A model generated the notes under the pieces. That model had not been told where the DNA came from and did no database searches. It was given only the letters and a program-made list of their open reading frames with translations. From Candidatus Tayloriibacteriota bacterium (GTDB lineage: Bacteria > Patescibacteriota > Minisyncoccia > Phycocordibacterales > PALSA-1337): a DNA stretch of 20,773 bases. Shown here piece by piece: positions 13,835 to 20,773 of the stretch. The DNA is taken from positions 1 to 20,773 of the forward strand of contig JAPLZI010000031.1 of assembly GCA_026395095.1 (NCBI GenBank). The letters run 5' to 3'. The position numbers and the translations under genes are program-made. The number at the start of each line of letters is the position of its first letter. Positions within the stretch are counted from its first letter, which is position 1.

Positions 13835-16135
13835 CATCTTTAGTGGTTTTATACTACTTGGAATTATAATGAGACCTAATATCGTCAGTATAAACAGAAG
13901 CAAGAAACATATATAGTAATCTTGTTTTTGAAAGTAAACCAGAAAATACATATCGCCATTAGAATCAATGTGATCACTAATAGTCTTTGAATCTACTATG
14001 AACGTATTTCCAACAATATTACCACTAATATGGATATTCTTTAAAGATTCCATGTGCTTATCTAGAAAGCTTATGCTAAAATAATCGCTAATTGAATAAT
14101 TATATTCACATGATTTATTCTGAGTACTTGAGTACGAATCTTCGGACATCTTGCAAACTTTTGAATCCCACACATTACCATTCACAGAAAAGATGCTCCA
14201 TTGAGGATTAAATGTCTGGTTCAAATGAATCATTAGCGGTAAAGTTTTATCTACATTAGTAACTTTAATATAGTACTTCGTAGGATCAAAAAAAGAGTAT
14301 TTGATTTCGAGCTTAATATTTTGTTTTAATGACGAAGATAATTCATCGAGCTGACTACTATCTAAGTCCATAAGTCTGGACGAAAGAAATAGGACAGGAA
14401 CTGGAAGTGAACCTATATCAGGTAGCGATGTTGTACTTGTAGCTATAATAATTGTTTTGGGAGAATATAATAAATAATCATAATTATTAGAGTCTGCAAA
14501 TGTATAGTGTATATAGGTTGAATTGTCTTCTGAGACATGAAACTTATTATTTAACAGAAGATTATTATAATATATTGCCCATGCCTTATAATCAAGATCC
14601 GAGTACCAATCGAATTCACCACTCTTAAATTCTTTTACATCTTTAAATATAAACAAGTCTTTTAAACCAAAAATGTATAATTTCAGTGGGTAATTAGAAA
14701 GTGAATATAAATCAATCTGATTCTCATCCACGAGTCGTGGATTATTGGAAAATAAATAATGAAACGACGCATTATATGTCGGATTTATAGGATATGGTGC
14801 ATCTGTCAACGCAACCGTATTGTAAATATTCAAATTTGATGGATAAAACAATGCCGGATGATTTGACATGTTATCCTGATAAAAATTATTTGTATCCGAA
14901 AGTTTATCTAATTTTATATTTGAGTGCCATAAAAGAAGAGGTAGTATTGATATAAGAATAAATATAGATACAAAAATATTAAGTATCCTTCTATTTTTGC
15001 ACGCAATTAATGATACCAGACACAGCACCTCAATTATCCGAATCCACAATAGATTAGAAGAAAGAAAAAGCAGAACATGGCTAAAAATAAATATAAATGC
15101 GGATTGTGACAGGAATCGCGCCGAGATCAGTGTACATAATACCAAAATGAGTACAAGAAACATTGTATGTTCAAATCTCGTAACGGCCCACTTCTTTATA
15201 AATTGATAATATATTAGACAGCAAATTAACAGCGCACTAAATACTTCATTAGTAACAGTGAATTTCCCTCCAAAGTTCGCTGTTATTTGGTTTAACGATA
15301 TAAAACTTAGGAAATCACCAGTATGATACATGTCATAAAAATCCTTGGCATACAGATTTGTCTGATGTGTAATGTAATTTGCCTGAGAATTACTATTATT
15401 TTTGTAAGTGAACATAAGAGATGATAAAATTCCAGAAAATGCTATCAAATATACAACTGTAACTAAAATTATTTTATAATCAAGCCTTTTGATATACACA
15501 TAGACTTTATCAGAATAGAGCAGAATAATAATTACCAAAAAAAGCAATACCACACCTAAAATTCTCAAATAGGTTGCTAAAATAGCAAGTGATAGAATAT
15601 TCAATAAAATATATCTTATATTTATTTTCTCTAAAACCTTTACTAATGAGTATAAAAAAAGTGGTACTACACAGTATGCCGCATATACTGTACCCTGGGC
15701 TATCAAATATACACTGATAGGATTAAAGCAAAAAAATAAAGCGGCAACTTTATAATTCTCGAGTTCAAGTTTCCTTATTAACTTTATTGCAAATATATAG
15801 GCCGTGGATATTAGAACTAAAAAGAAAACAATCTGGCCTTGATAAGATCCGAAGATAAGATTGGATATATAAATAAAAGGGGAAGAAACAATCTTCTCAA
15901 ACGCAATCATATATCGGTCAAAACCAAAATAACTATCAGAAAAGTTGTCCCATGAAAATAGAAATTGTTTTAATATATTTGTGTTTTCCGCTCCATTTTT
16001 TGGCCACCAACCTAAATCATTGTACAGCCACACACCTTTTTGAAAGAAAAGAAAACTAAAACTAGAGAGCGTCAACATGAAGAATACGCAGTGATTCCAG
16101 TACTTTTTTATAAATATCAGTGATTTATTCACCAT
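13748..16135 (-). CDS. Very large multi-pass membrane protein, GT-C-like, of the glycan operon
   Basis: The protein has 795 residues. Helix 1 is followed by LYNDLGWWPKNGAEN with Asp40 in the first outer loop. About ten more helices run to about residue 420, including ALFFCFNPISVYLIAQGTVY at about 142-161, similar in place to FAINPFVYERFLAGQ of the 559-residue protein. A long extracytoplasmic part (about 430-740) contains LPLMIHLNQTFNPQWSIFSV, a motif style seen in YfhO-like proteins, and a final helix lies near the end. GT-C-type transfer of lipid-linked sugars is the favoured guess. It is the last gene of the glycan operon and overlaps the preceding GT2 by 11 bases. The final 29 codons lie antisense inside the LamG gene. 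The gene is very AT-rich (14 G+C of 60 at 14461-14520). Confidence 0.75.
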   Translation of the reverse strand: MVNKSLIFIKKYWNHCVFFMLTLSSFSFLFFQKGVWLYNDLGWWPKNGAENTNILKQFLFSWDNFSDSYFGFDRYMIAFEKIVSSPFIYISNLIFGSYQGQIVFFLVLISTAYIFAIKLIRKLELENYKVAALFFCFNPISVYLIAQGTVYAAYCVVPLFLYSLVKVLEKINIRYILLNILSLAILATYLRILGVVLLFLVIIILLYSDKVYVYIKRLDYKIILVTVVYLIAFSGILSSLMFTYKNNSNSQANYITHQTNLYAKDFYDMYHTGDFLSFISLNQITANFGGKFTVTNEVFSALLICCLIYYQFIKKWAVTRFEHTMFLVLILVLCTLISARFLSQSAFIFIFSHVLLFLSSNLLWIRIIEVLCLVSLIACKNRRILNIFVSIFILISILPLLLWHSNIKLDKLSDTNNFYQDNMSNHPALFYPSNLNIYNTVALTDAPYPINPTYNASFHYLFSNNPRLVDENQIDLYSLSNYPLKLYIFGLKDLFIFKDVKEFKSGEFDWYSDLDYKAWAIYYNNLLLNNKFHVSEDNSTYIHYTFADSNNYDYLLYSPKTIIIATSTTSLPDIGSLPVPVLFLSSRLMDLDSSQLDELSSSLKQNIKLEIKYSFFDPTKYYIKVTNVDKTLPLMIHLNQTFNPQWSIFSVNGNVWDSKVCKMSEDSYSSTQNKSCEYNYSISDYFSISFLDKHMESLKNIHISGNIVGNTFIVDSKTISDHIDSNGDMYFLVYFQKQDYYICFLLLFILTILGLIIIPSSIKPLKMLISRIAPIYFVVIRYLGENLKFLDISRK

Positions 16136-16958
16136 GTAAAAAAATTATTTTATACCATCGCTCTATATCCTGCCGTCGTCTACCGTTGAATAGTACGCCG
16201 ACAAGAAGTTGCAGATATATTAGTAACCAAATCACAGGAGATAATCTTAATTTGAAGTTCTTGATCGTTTTGATCCTTAATTTGTAATCATTTATAGAAT
16301 TAGCAAAGCCCCCCCGAGAAGTAGAATTTGAATGGTATCTGTATTTGAGCAAGAATTCGGGTAAATTAGATATTTTGTATCCAGAAAACACAATTCGATA
16401 CCATAAATCAGTGTCTTGGGCACGCCAATATGGATGCCGATAACCTCCGACTTTTAAAATCACGTCTTTCCGAAACATAACGCTTGGATGAACAACAGGA
16501 TTATATATGATTACATTTTTTTTTATAGACTCAGGATCGGTAGGCTTAGTTCTTTTACCTATAACTTTGCCGCATTGATCAATAATATTTATGAAACTTC
16601 CCACGACAATTATATCTGGATTGTTAATAAGAAATTCATATTGTTTTTCTAATCTTGTTGGTTCAGAAATATCATCTCCATCCATTCTGGCAATTATATT
16701 TGACTGAGCTAAAGAAAGTCCTAGGATAAGGTTCTCTACAATACCAACATTTTTTATATTTTTTATATAGATGATCCTGGGGTCAGAATCTTTATATTCA
16801 TCCATAATTTCATTCGATTTATCAGTCGATCCATCATTTATGATGATAAACTCAAAATCTCTGAATGTTTGGTTTAAAATACTTTCAATTGATTCCCGTA
16901 GAAATGCCTCGCAATTATAAAAAGGCATAACAATACTTATTTTTGGCGTATTATTCAT
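16125..16958 (-). CDS. GT2 family glycosyltransferase (second of two)
   Basis: A 277-residue GT-A-fold enzyme that should transfer a nucleotide-sugar residue to a growing surface glycan at the inner membrane face. It has ISIVMPFYNCEAFLRESIES, INDGSTDKS (Asp42, Asp46), the metal-binding RMDGDD (Asp93, Asp95, Asp96) and a catalytic-base region AQDTDLWYRI, with Gln181 in place of the usual Glu before Asp182. The C-terminal hydrophobic stretch (SPVIWLLIYLQLLVGVLF) may lie on the membrane. Its ATG overlaps the stop of the preceding GT2 by 4 bases (ATGA), a standard sign of translational coupling. The first third is very similar to its upstream neighbour (SILNQTFRDFEFIII in both), so the pair probably arose by duplication. 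Donor and acceptor cannot be read from the sequence. Confidence 0.93.
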   Translation of the reverse strand: MNNTPKISIVMPFYNCEAFLRESIESILNQTFRDFEFIIINDGSTDKSNEIMDEYKDSDPRIIYIKNIKNVGIVENLILGLSLAQSNIIARMDGDDISEPTRLEKQYEFLINNPDIIVVGSFINIIDQCGKVIGKRTKPTDPESIKKNVIIYNPVVHPSVMFRKDVILKVGGYRHPYWRAQDTDLWYRIVFSGYKISNLPEFLLKYRYHSNSTSRGGFANSINDYKLRIKTIKNFKLRLSPVIWLLIYLQLLVGVLFNGRRRQDIERWYKIIFLHGE

Positions 16959-17764
16959 TTCTTTAAATCTCTAATGTAGCTAAACAGCCATATTTTTATA
17001 TTTGACGGGATGATGTATATACTCACATACTGCATGATTAAATATATGAAATCTAGTTTATTTATCTTATATCCATATTCCATGATTGCCTTCAATCGTA
17101 TATATATAGTTCTCTTTTCCTGAATTCTAACCTGTGATATAGAGATTCCAGCCTCTATTCTTCTAACCTTAATTAGTATCTCATCTAAATTACCGAACGA
17201 GAATTTTTTTCCTATCCTAAAATATAAATCGTAGTCTTCAGCGTAATCAAGACTAGAATTATATCTTTCGTCAATAGAATATCTATACATGACTGCCGCA
17301 TGACAAAAAGGACTGTATCTGAATATTTTCTTCCTTATTTCCAGATCTGTAAGTTTATATTTGCGATAACCCTTCATTACTAATTTTTCGTCACATACTT
17401 CCATAGTCCCGCCACTTACTCCAATATCAGGATTAGCTTGCATGAAGTCAAACTGTTTCTGAAGCCTATCTGGATAACTCCAATCATCGGCATCCATTCG
17501 TGCAATATATTTACCATGAGCAATATCAATCCCTTTATTTAGAGCCGCGGATATTTTCAGGTTCTTATCATTTCTGCTCGCAACAATCCTCGAATCTTTC
17601 TTCGCATACTCCTGAATTATCTCCCATGTCTTATCCGTTGAACAATCGTCTATGATTATGAATTCGAAATCTCTGAATGTTTGATTCAAAATACTCTCTA
17701 TCGCCTCACCGATATATTTCTCGGCATTGTAGGCAGGCATTAAGACAGATACAGATATAGTCAT
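16955..17764 (-). CDS. GT2 family glycosyltransferase (first of two)
   Basis: A 269-residue GT-A-fold glycosyltransferase: VSVLMPAYNAEKYIGEAIES, IDDCSTDKT (Asp39, Asp40), RMDADDWSYPDR (Asp91, Asp93, Asp94) and the catalytic AED at 175-177 in LDYAEDYDLYFRIGK. Unlike its downstream paralogue it keeps the full ED pair. The last 40 residues are hydrophobic and basic and may sit on the membrane. It starts 9 bases after the GtrB-like gene and ends in an ATGA overlap with the next GT2. No own promoter is convincing, so it is read as part of the operon from the flippase. Confidence 0.94.
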   Translation of the reverse strand: MTISVSVLMPAYNAEKYIGEAIESILNQTFRDFEFIIIDDCSTDKTWEIIQEYAKKDSRIVASRNDKNLKISAALNKGIDIAHGKYIARMDADDWSYPDRLQKQFDFMQANPDIGVSGGTMEVCDEKLVMKGYRKYKLTDLEIRKKIFRYSPFCHAAVMYRYSIDERYNSSLDYAEDYDLYFRIGKKFSFGNLDEILIKVRRIEAGISISQVRIQEKRTIYIRLKAIMEYGYKINKLDFIYLIMQYVSIYIIPSNIKIWLFSYIRDLKK

Positions 17765-17773
17765 AGTATAATA

Positions 17774-18706
17774 TCAAAAATTACTTTTATTTTTGATAAT
17801 AAAGTTTGGTCGATTTTGAATCTCCTTAAACATTGTAATTTGATATAATGATATAATTCCCATCAATAAGATTACAAAACCATTATTGACCACAATAAAC
17901 ATGGCGAGTATAGCTGACCCACTGAAGTAGTCATAATCAATAAAATATTTAATAAATAGCATTAAACTCAATGAGAACGTGCCCGCAGTTAGTAGTAATA
18001 TACCTATAAGAAATATAAATTTCATCGGTAACATACTGAAAGATGTTAACCCTTCTCTTGCAAGCGTCAGCATCTTTTTAAAGGTATATGATGACTTTCC
18101 ATGTAATCTTTTACAGACTTCATATTCAACTATTGTACTTCTAAAACCAACCCACATTACAAGTCCTCTATAGAATTTCTGTTTTTCAGTCAAAAGCTTT
18201 AACTCATCTATCACCTTCTTATCTAACAACCTAAAATCTGCCGATCCTGACTCAAGTTTTATATCTGAAATACTATTCAACAATTTATAAAAGATCGTAG
18301 AAGTAATTCTTTTAAAAAAACTAATATCCTTGTTATCTATTCTTTTAGAATTGACGACATCATATCCACCAATCCATTTTTCAATGAGCTTAGGAATGAT
18401 CTGGGGTGGGTGTTGAAAATCACCGTCCATCATAATTACAGCATCACCCGTAGAATATTTAATACCAGCCTCAATCGCTGCTTGATGACCAAAATTACGT
18501 GAGAATTCAATACTCTTGATCCGAGCATCGGATTTCGTCAAACTTTCGATGATTTGCTCGGAATTGTCGGTACTTCCATCATTCACGAAAATGATCTCAT
18601 GACTATATGGCAAAGCCGCCAAAACATCCGAAAGTTCCGCCTTGATAAGCGGAATATTCTTCTCTTCGTTATGAACGGGAACTATGATTGAAATGATCTT
18701 TTGCAT
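17774..18706 (-). CDS. GtrB/DPMS-like polyprenyl-phosphate glycosyltransferase
   Basis: The 310-residue protein fits the family that loads a sugar from a nucleotide donor onto undecaprenyl (or dolichyl) phosphate. It has IISIIVPVHNEEKNIPLI, NDGSTD at 42-47, SRNFGHQAAIEAG, the MDGDFQHPP metal-binding motif at 93-101, GSADFRLLDKK (about 154-164) and HGKSSYTFKKM. Two C-terminal membrane helices follow (about 229-252 and 264-288). The lipid-linked sugar it makes would be the natural donor for GT-C enzymes acting outside the membrane, and two GT-C-like proteins are encoded nearby. The start lies 38 bases inside the flippase gene; MQKIISIIVPVHNEE is the correct family start, so the overlap is real. 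Sugar identity is unknown. Confidence 0.93.
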   Translation of the reverse strand: MQKIISIIVPVHNEEKNIPLIKAELSDVLAALPYSHEIIFVNDGSTDNSEQIIESLTKSDARIKSIEFSRNFGHQAAIEAGIKYSTGDAVIMMDGDFQHPPQIIPKLIEKWIGGYDVVNSKRIDNKDISFFKRITSTIFYKLLNSISDIKLESGSADFRLLDKKVIDELKLLTEKQKFYRGLVMWVGFRSTIVEYEVCKRLHGKSSYTFKKMLTLAREGLTSFSMLPMKFIFLIGILLLTAGTFSLSLMLFIKYFIDYDYFSGSAILAMFIVVNNGFVILLMGIISLYQITMFKEIQNRPNFIIKNKSNF

Positions 18707-19931
18707 ATATTGTAACCAACGAAACTATGATGATAGCGAGCGATACCACCAGATTGTTCAGGATCGCCTCGATACTGGTATGACCTCGGAGCAAAATGAA
18801 CCCCATGAATGCCATGCCGACTAGAGATATGACAATGAGAAAGAACCGACGCAATGCCAAAAAGTAGAAAATGAAGATGTTGACTATGGCCGCAAGCAAC
18901 ATCACCAAGCCTGCTTTCGGTAGAAAATGAGCGAACGAAGCGTAATTACTACCGATCATTAGCCTCACTATCATATCATTGAATATGTAAAATGTAAAGA
19001 TGCCGACCCCGCCGATAATCGCCGAGATAGCTAAAGACTTCATGAGAGCTCCTGTATTCTCCATGAATGATTGTCGGATCTTGACCGAAGAAAGTAGCAC
19101 AGCCGAGCTTGGACTGATGGCAAAAAAGAGAATTTTGGCTATCGCCGAGATGCCACTATAGAGACCGGCAGACTCCGCATCGAAATAATGCTTCACAATG
19201 AGGATGTCGGAGGTGTAGAAGAGAGTTACCAAAGTCGTGGCGAAGAATACAAGCGCGCCGTACTTCAATTCTTTTTTGACGCTTCCCTTTTCCAAGGTAT
19301 GAACATTCGTCTTCGTACTCAAATGTAGTGAACCTCTTGTTTGATAAAAAAGATAGGCGAGGACAGAGACATTGGCTAATACGATGCCAAAAGTCGCACC
19401 GAATACACCCAAACCCAGTAAAATGAGTGCCACAGCGAAAACTAGACGCCCCAGCGAGGATATAACTCCCGCTATCGAAAGATGGGTGAATCGTCCGACT
19501 CCCTGAAGATACGCATTTCTGAATGTTGCCACAGCACTTATTGGCAAAATAATAGCGAGCCCAACAAGCGGATACAGAGAAGAAAAATTGAAGAATGAGC
19601 GGAGTTCCGTCATCGCTAATAGAAGAAAAATGAAAGCAACACCTATGATCCAAAATGCTACTTTCTGTAATTCTGCCAGAATAGCGTCTCGTTCATGCGG
19701 ATTCTCCGTATTGGTCGTGATATTAACTGCAACCACAGAGAAAGCCCCGAATATTATGGCGGATTGCGTGATGAGCGAGATCAGAGCTTGAACATCTCCG
19801 AAGGCCGCTGGCGCGAGAATTCTGCCGAGAATCGGGTAAAATAGATAATTCAAAAAAGCCACTACCATTGATCCTGTAAAGTAGATGGCGTAACGCTGGA
19901 AGAATATGTCTTTTTTGATTCGATTTATCAC
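18669..19931 (-). CDS. Wzx-like polysaccharide flippase (MVF/MOP superfamily)
   Basis: The 420-residue, roughly 12-helix protein opens with RYAIYFTGSMVVAFLNYLFY, then GRILAPAAFGDVQALISLIT, the usual layout of Wzx/RfbX-type flippases, which move undecaprenyl-linked glycans across the membrane. Later segments (YFDAESAGLYSGISAIAKIL, SPSSAVLLSSVKIRQSF) also match this family. It is the first gene of the glycan operon and is less AT-rich than its downstream genes (23 G+C of 60 at 19261-19320). It starts with GTG at 19931; a TATAAT ends 9 bases upstream, giving a leader of only a few bases. No ATG near this point keeps the N-terminus intact. No Wzy polymerase or ligase is recognisable, though the GT-C-like proteins might transfer the product. 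Confidence 0.9.
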   Translation of the reverse strand: MINRIKKDIFFQRYAIYFTGSMVVAFLNYLFYPILGRILAPAAFGDVQALISLITQSAIIFGAFSVVAVNITTNTENPHERDAILAELQKVAFWIIGVAFIFLLLAMTELRSFFNFSSLYPLVGLAIILPISAVATFRNAYLQGVGRFTHLSIAGVISSLGRLVFAVALILLGLGVFGATFGIVLANVSVLAYLFYQTRGSLHLSTKTNVHTLEKGSVKKELKYGALVFFATTLVTLFYTSDILIVKHYFDAESAGLYSGISAIAKILFFAISPSSAVLLSSVKIRQSFMENTGALMKSLAISAIIGGVGIFTFYIFNDMIVRLMIGSNYASFAHFLPKAGLVMLLAAIVNIFIFYFLALRRFFLIVISLVGMAFMGFILLRGHTSIEAILNNLVVSLAIIIVSLVTIYAKDHFNHSSRS

Positions 19932-19940
19932 GGGATGTAG

Positions 19941-19946
19941 ATTATA
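19941..19946 (-). promoter_or_regulatory. -10 box of the glycan operon
   Basis: TATAAT on the minus strand ends 9 bases before the GTG at 19931; an overlapping alternative TACAAT lies at 19948-19953. The leader would be only 2-3 bases. No terminator is evident between the LprI-like gene and this box, so read-through is also possible. Confidence 0.45.
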
Positions 19947-20027
19947 TATTGTAGCAAAATAATTTATTTATTTCTCCGATCCGAAATTTTAAATACATCG
20001 TCCATTTATTCACTCTTACCAGCAACA

Positions 20028-20600
20028 TCACCGCCAATCCTTTTTCCATCCTAACAATTTAGCTTCAAACACCGCAGTTTGGTACAACTTACAAGTATTG
20101 ATGTAGCCAGACTGATTGCTTCCACCCCATGTAGCAGAGAGTTCGGTATTACATAACGCGTCTCGATATGGTTTCCATGTCTTATAAAGAACAGCTAGAT
20201 TATCTAGGAAGTACTGTCTTTCAGGCCATAGTAAATCCTCGCCCGCCGAAGATGAAGCCACATTCTTTTCATGAAGACTTTGTATGTCTCGTACAATACC
20301 ACTATATGCCTGATCCACAGCCTTTTCTCTATTCCCCAATAGGTTTACAAGACAGTCACGGTATTTAACTCCACTCGGTTCGTAAAATGGGCAAGCTTTT
20401 TGAAGATCATTATTCAGGAAATCCTTGTATGTTGGTGTAACAGTGTCGCTTCTCAGCATTAAATTGTAATCAATATCAGGTATGACTGAGGTTGGGAGAC
20501 TTGTCTTAGTCGATCCTTGCTTTGAATAATAAATAAGCACAGCCAGAATGGATGTGATGATTATGCTGATATAGAGGAGCTTTCTTTTTATAGTTTTCAA
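20028..20600 (-). CDS. LprI/DUF1311-like exported protein (putative lysozyme-inhibitor fold)
   Basis: The 190 residues have a basic start and a membrane helix or signal anchor (KLLYISIIITSILAVLIYYS). An extracytoplasmic domain follows with four cysteines: CPFYEPSGVKYRDCLVNLLG, then a helix (REKAVDQAYSGIVRDIQSLH), then TWKPYRDALCNTELSATWGG and YINTCKLYQT. The Cys spacing and the W..YRDA.C ... GGS ... C pattern resemble LprI-type domains (DUF1311), some of which inhibit lysozyme. The match is by eye, so inhibition is a hypothesis. The start is a TTG at 20600, 14 bases after the preceding stop and without a Shine-Dalgarno; no ATG is available before the hydrophobic segment. It is probably co-transcribed with the partial gene upstream. 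Confidence 0.68.
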   Translation of the reverse strand: MKTIKRKLLYISIIITSILAVLIYYSKQGSTKTSLPTSVIPDIDYNLMLRSDTVTPTYKDFLNNDLQKACPFYEPSGVKYRDCLVNLLGNREKAVDQAYSGIVRDIQSLHEKNVASSSAGEDLLWPERQYFLDNLAVLYKTWKPYRDALCNTELSATWGGSNQSGYINTCKLYQTAVFEAKLLGWKKDWR

Positions 20601-20614
20601 TTTTTCTGTGATCT

Positions 20615-20773
20615 TTATTTATATTGTTTATAACATTCCTCTTTGTCTATCTTCGCCTTATCGAGTATTTTCTGATCCTGTGCATTTATTTCATCCAATG
20701 TCGGTGGCCGACAATATTCTTGAAGATTGACTTCTCCTCGCGCAATCATTAAATCACGAACTAGACCATGCCC
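20615..20773 (-). CDS. C-terminal end of an unidentified gene, cut by window edge
   Basis: The minus strand is open from the window edge to a TAA at 20615-20617, giving 52 residues that include RGEVNLQEYCRPPTLDEINA, a helix-rich QDQKILDKAKIDKEE and a final CYKQYK. It has two cysteines and many charges. The 14-base gap to the LprI-like gene suggests a shared transcript. An internal ATG (LMIARG) could be a start, but nothing supports it. Function unknown. Confidence 0.6.
   Translation of the reverse strand, partial: GHGLVRDLMIARGEVNLQEYCRPPTLDEINAQDQKILDKAKIDKEECYKQYK

Noticed and set aside
16955..20030. Alternative genetic code (TGA read as Gly)
   Set aside because: TGA ends the zinc-ribbon gene, the first GT2 gene (ATGA overlap) and the LprI-like gene at natural positions, and is not seen inside conserved proteins.

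Overview
The window most likely comes from a Patescibacteria (Candidate Phyla Radiation) genome, probably of the Parcubacteria/Paceibacteria type. This is an inference from family content, not a marker-gene placement. The clues are a large HTH–membrane–'GIGTTTP' repeat surface protein, a CAP/SCP protein whose N-terminus reads IRWFKKHFIPHQGNN, small secreted peptidoglycan-binding proteins, tightly packed genes without clear Shine-Dalgarno sites, and a lone gatB. TGA is used as a stop (zinc-ribbon gene, one glycosyltransferase, the LprI-like gene), so the Gracilibacteria/Absconditabacteria code with TGA as Gly does not apply.

Layout. (1) 1-2751, minus strand: a giant surface repeat protein, cut by the left window edge and split by an apparent frameshift in a run of five G. 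(2) 3047-4805, plus: a MerR-type regulator, then gatB, which ends inside a 133-bp near-perfect inverted repeat. (3) 4999-6856: obgE (minus) and a PadR-type regulator (plus), divergent across about 520 bp that carries two near-identical 22-bp operators and a phased repeat. (4) 7178-10238, minus: a zinc-ribbon protein with a G-rich, G-quadruplex-capable 3' flank, a CARDB/CAP two-gene membrane unit, and a secreted peptidoglycan-binding protein with a canonical promoter. (5) 10333-12517, minus: a small membrane protein and a large GT-C/YfhO-like membrane protein, divergent from (6) a LamG-domain anchored protein (12563-13834, plus). (7) 13748-19931, minus: a five-gene operon of a Wzx-like flippase, a GtrB/DPMS-like glycosyltransferase, two GT2 glycosyltransferases and a second large GT-C-like protein. 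Much of this operon is AT-rich. (8) 20028-20773, minus: an LprI-like protein and the end of an upstream gene.

Working together: region 7 has the parts expected for making, flipping and transferring a surface glycan. Regions 1, 4, 6 and 8 supply secreted or membrane-anchored proteins with carbohydrate-, peptidoglycan- or protein-binding folds. Most of the window is therefore cell-envelope business, with gatB and obgE as the housekeeping genes.

The most consistent unexplained signal is regulatory. At least seven genes have a -10-like hexamer that ends 6-8 bases before the start codon, with no Shine-Dalgarno site, which implies leaderless or almost leaderless transcripts. No tRNA, rRNA, CRISPR array, transposase or integrase was recognised.
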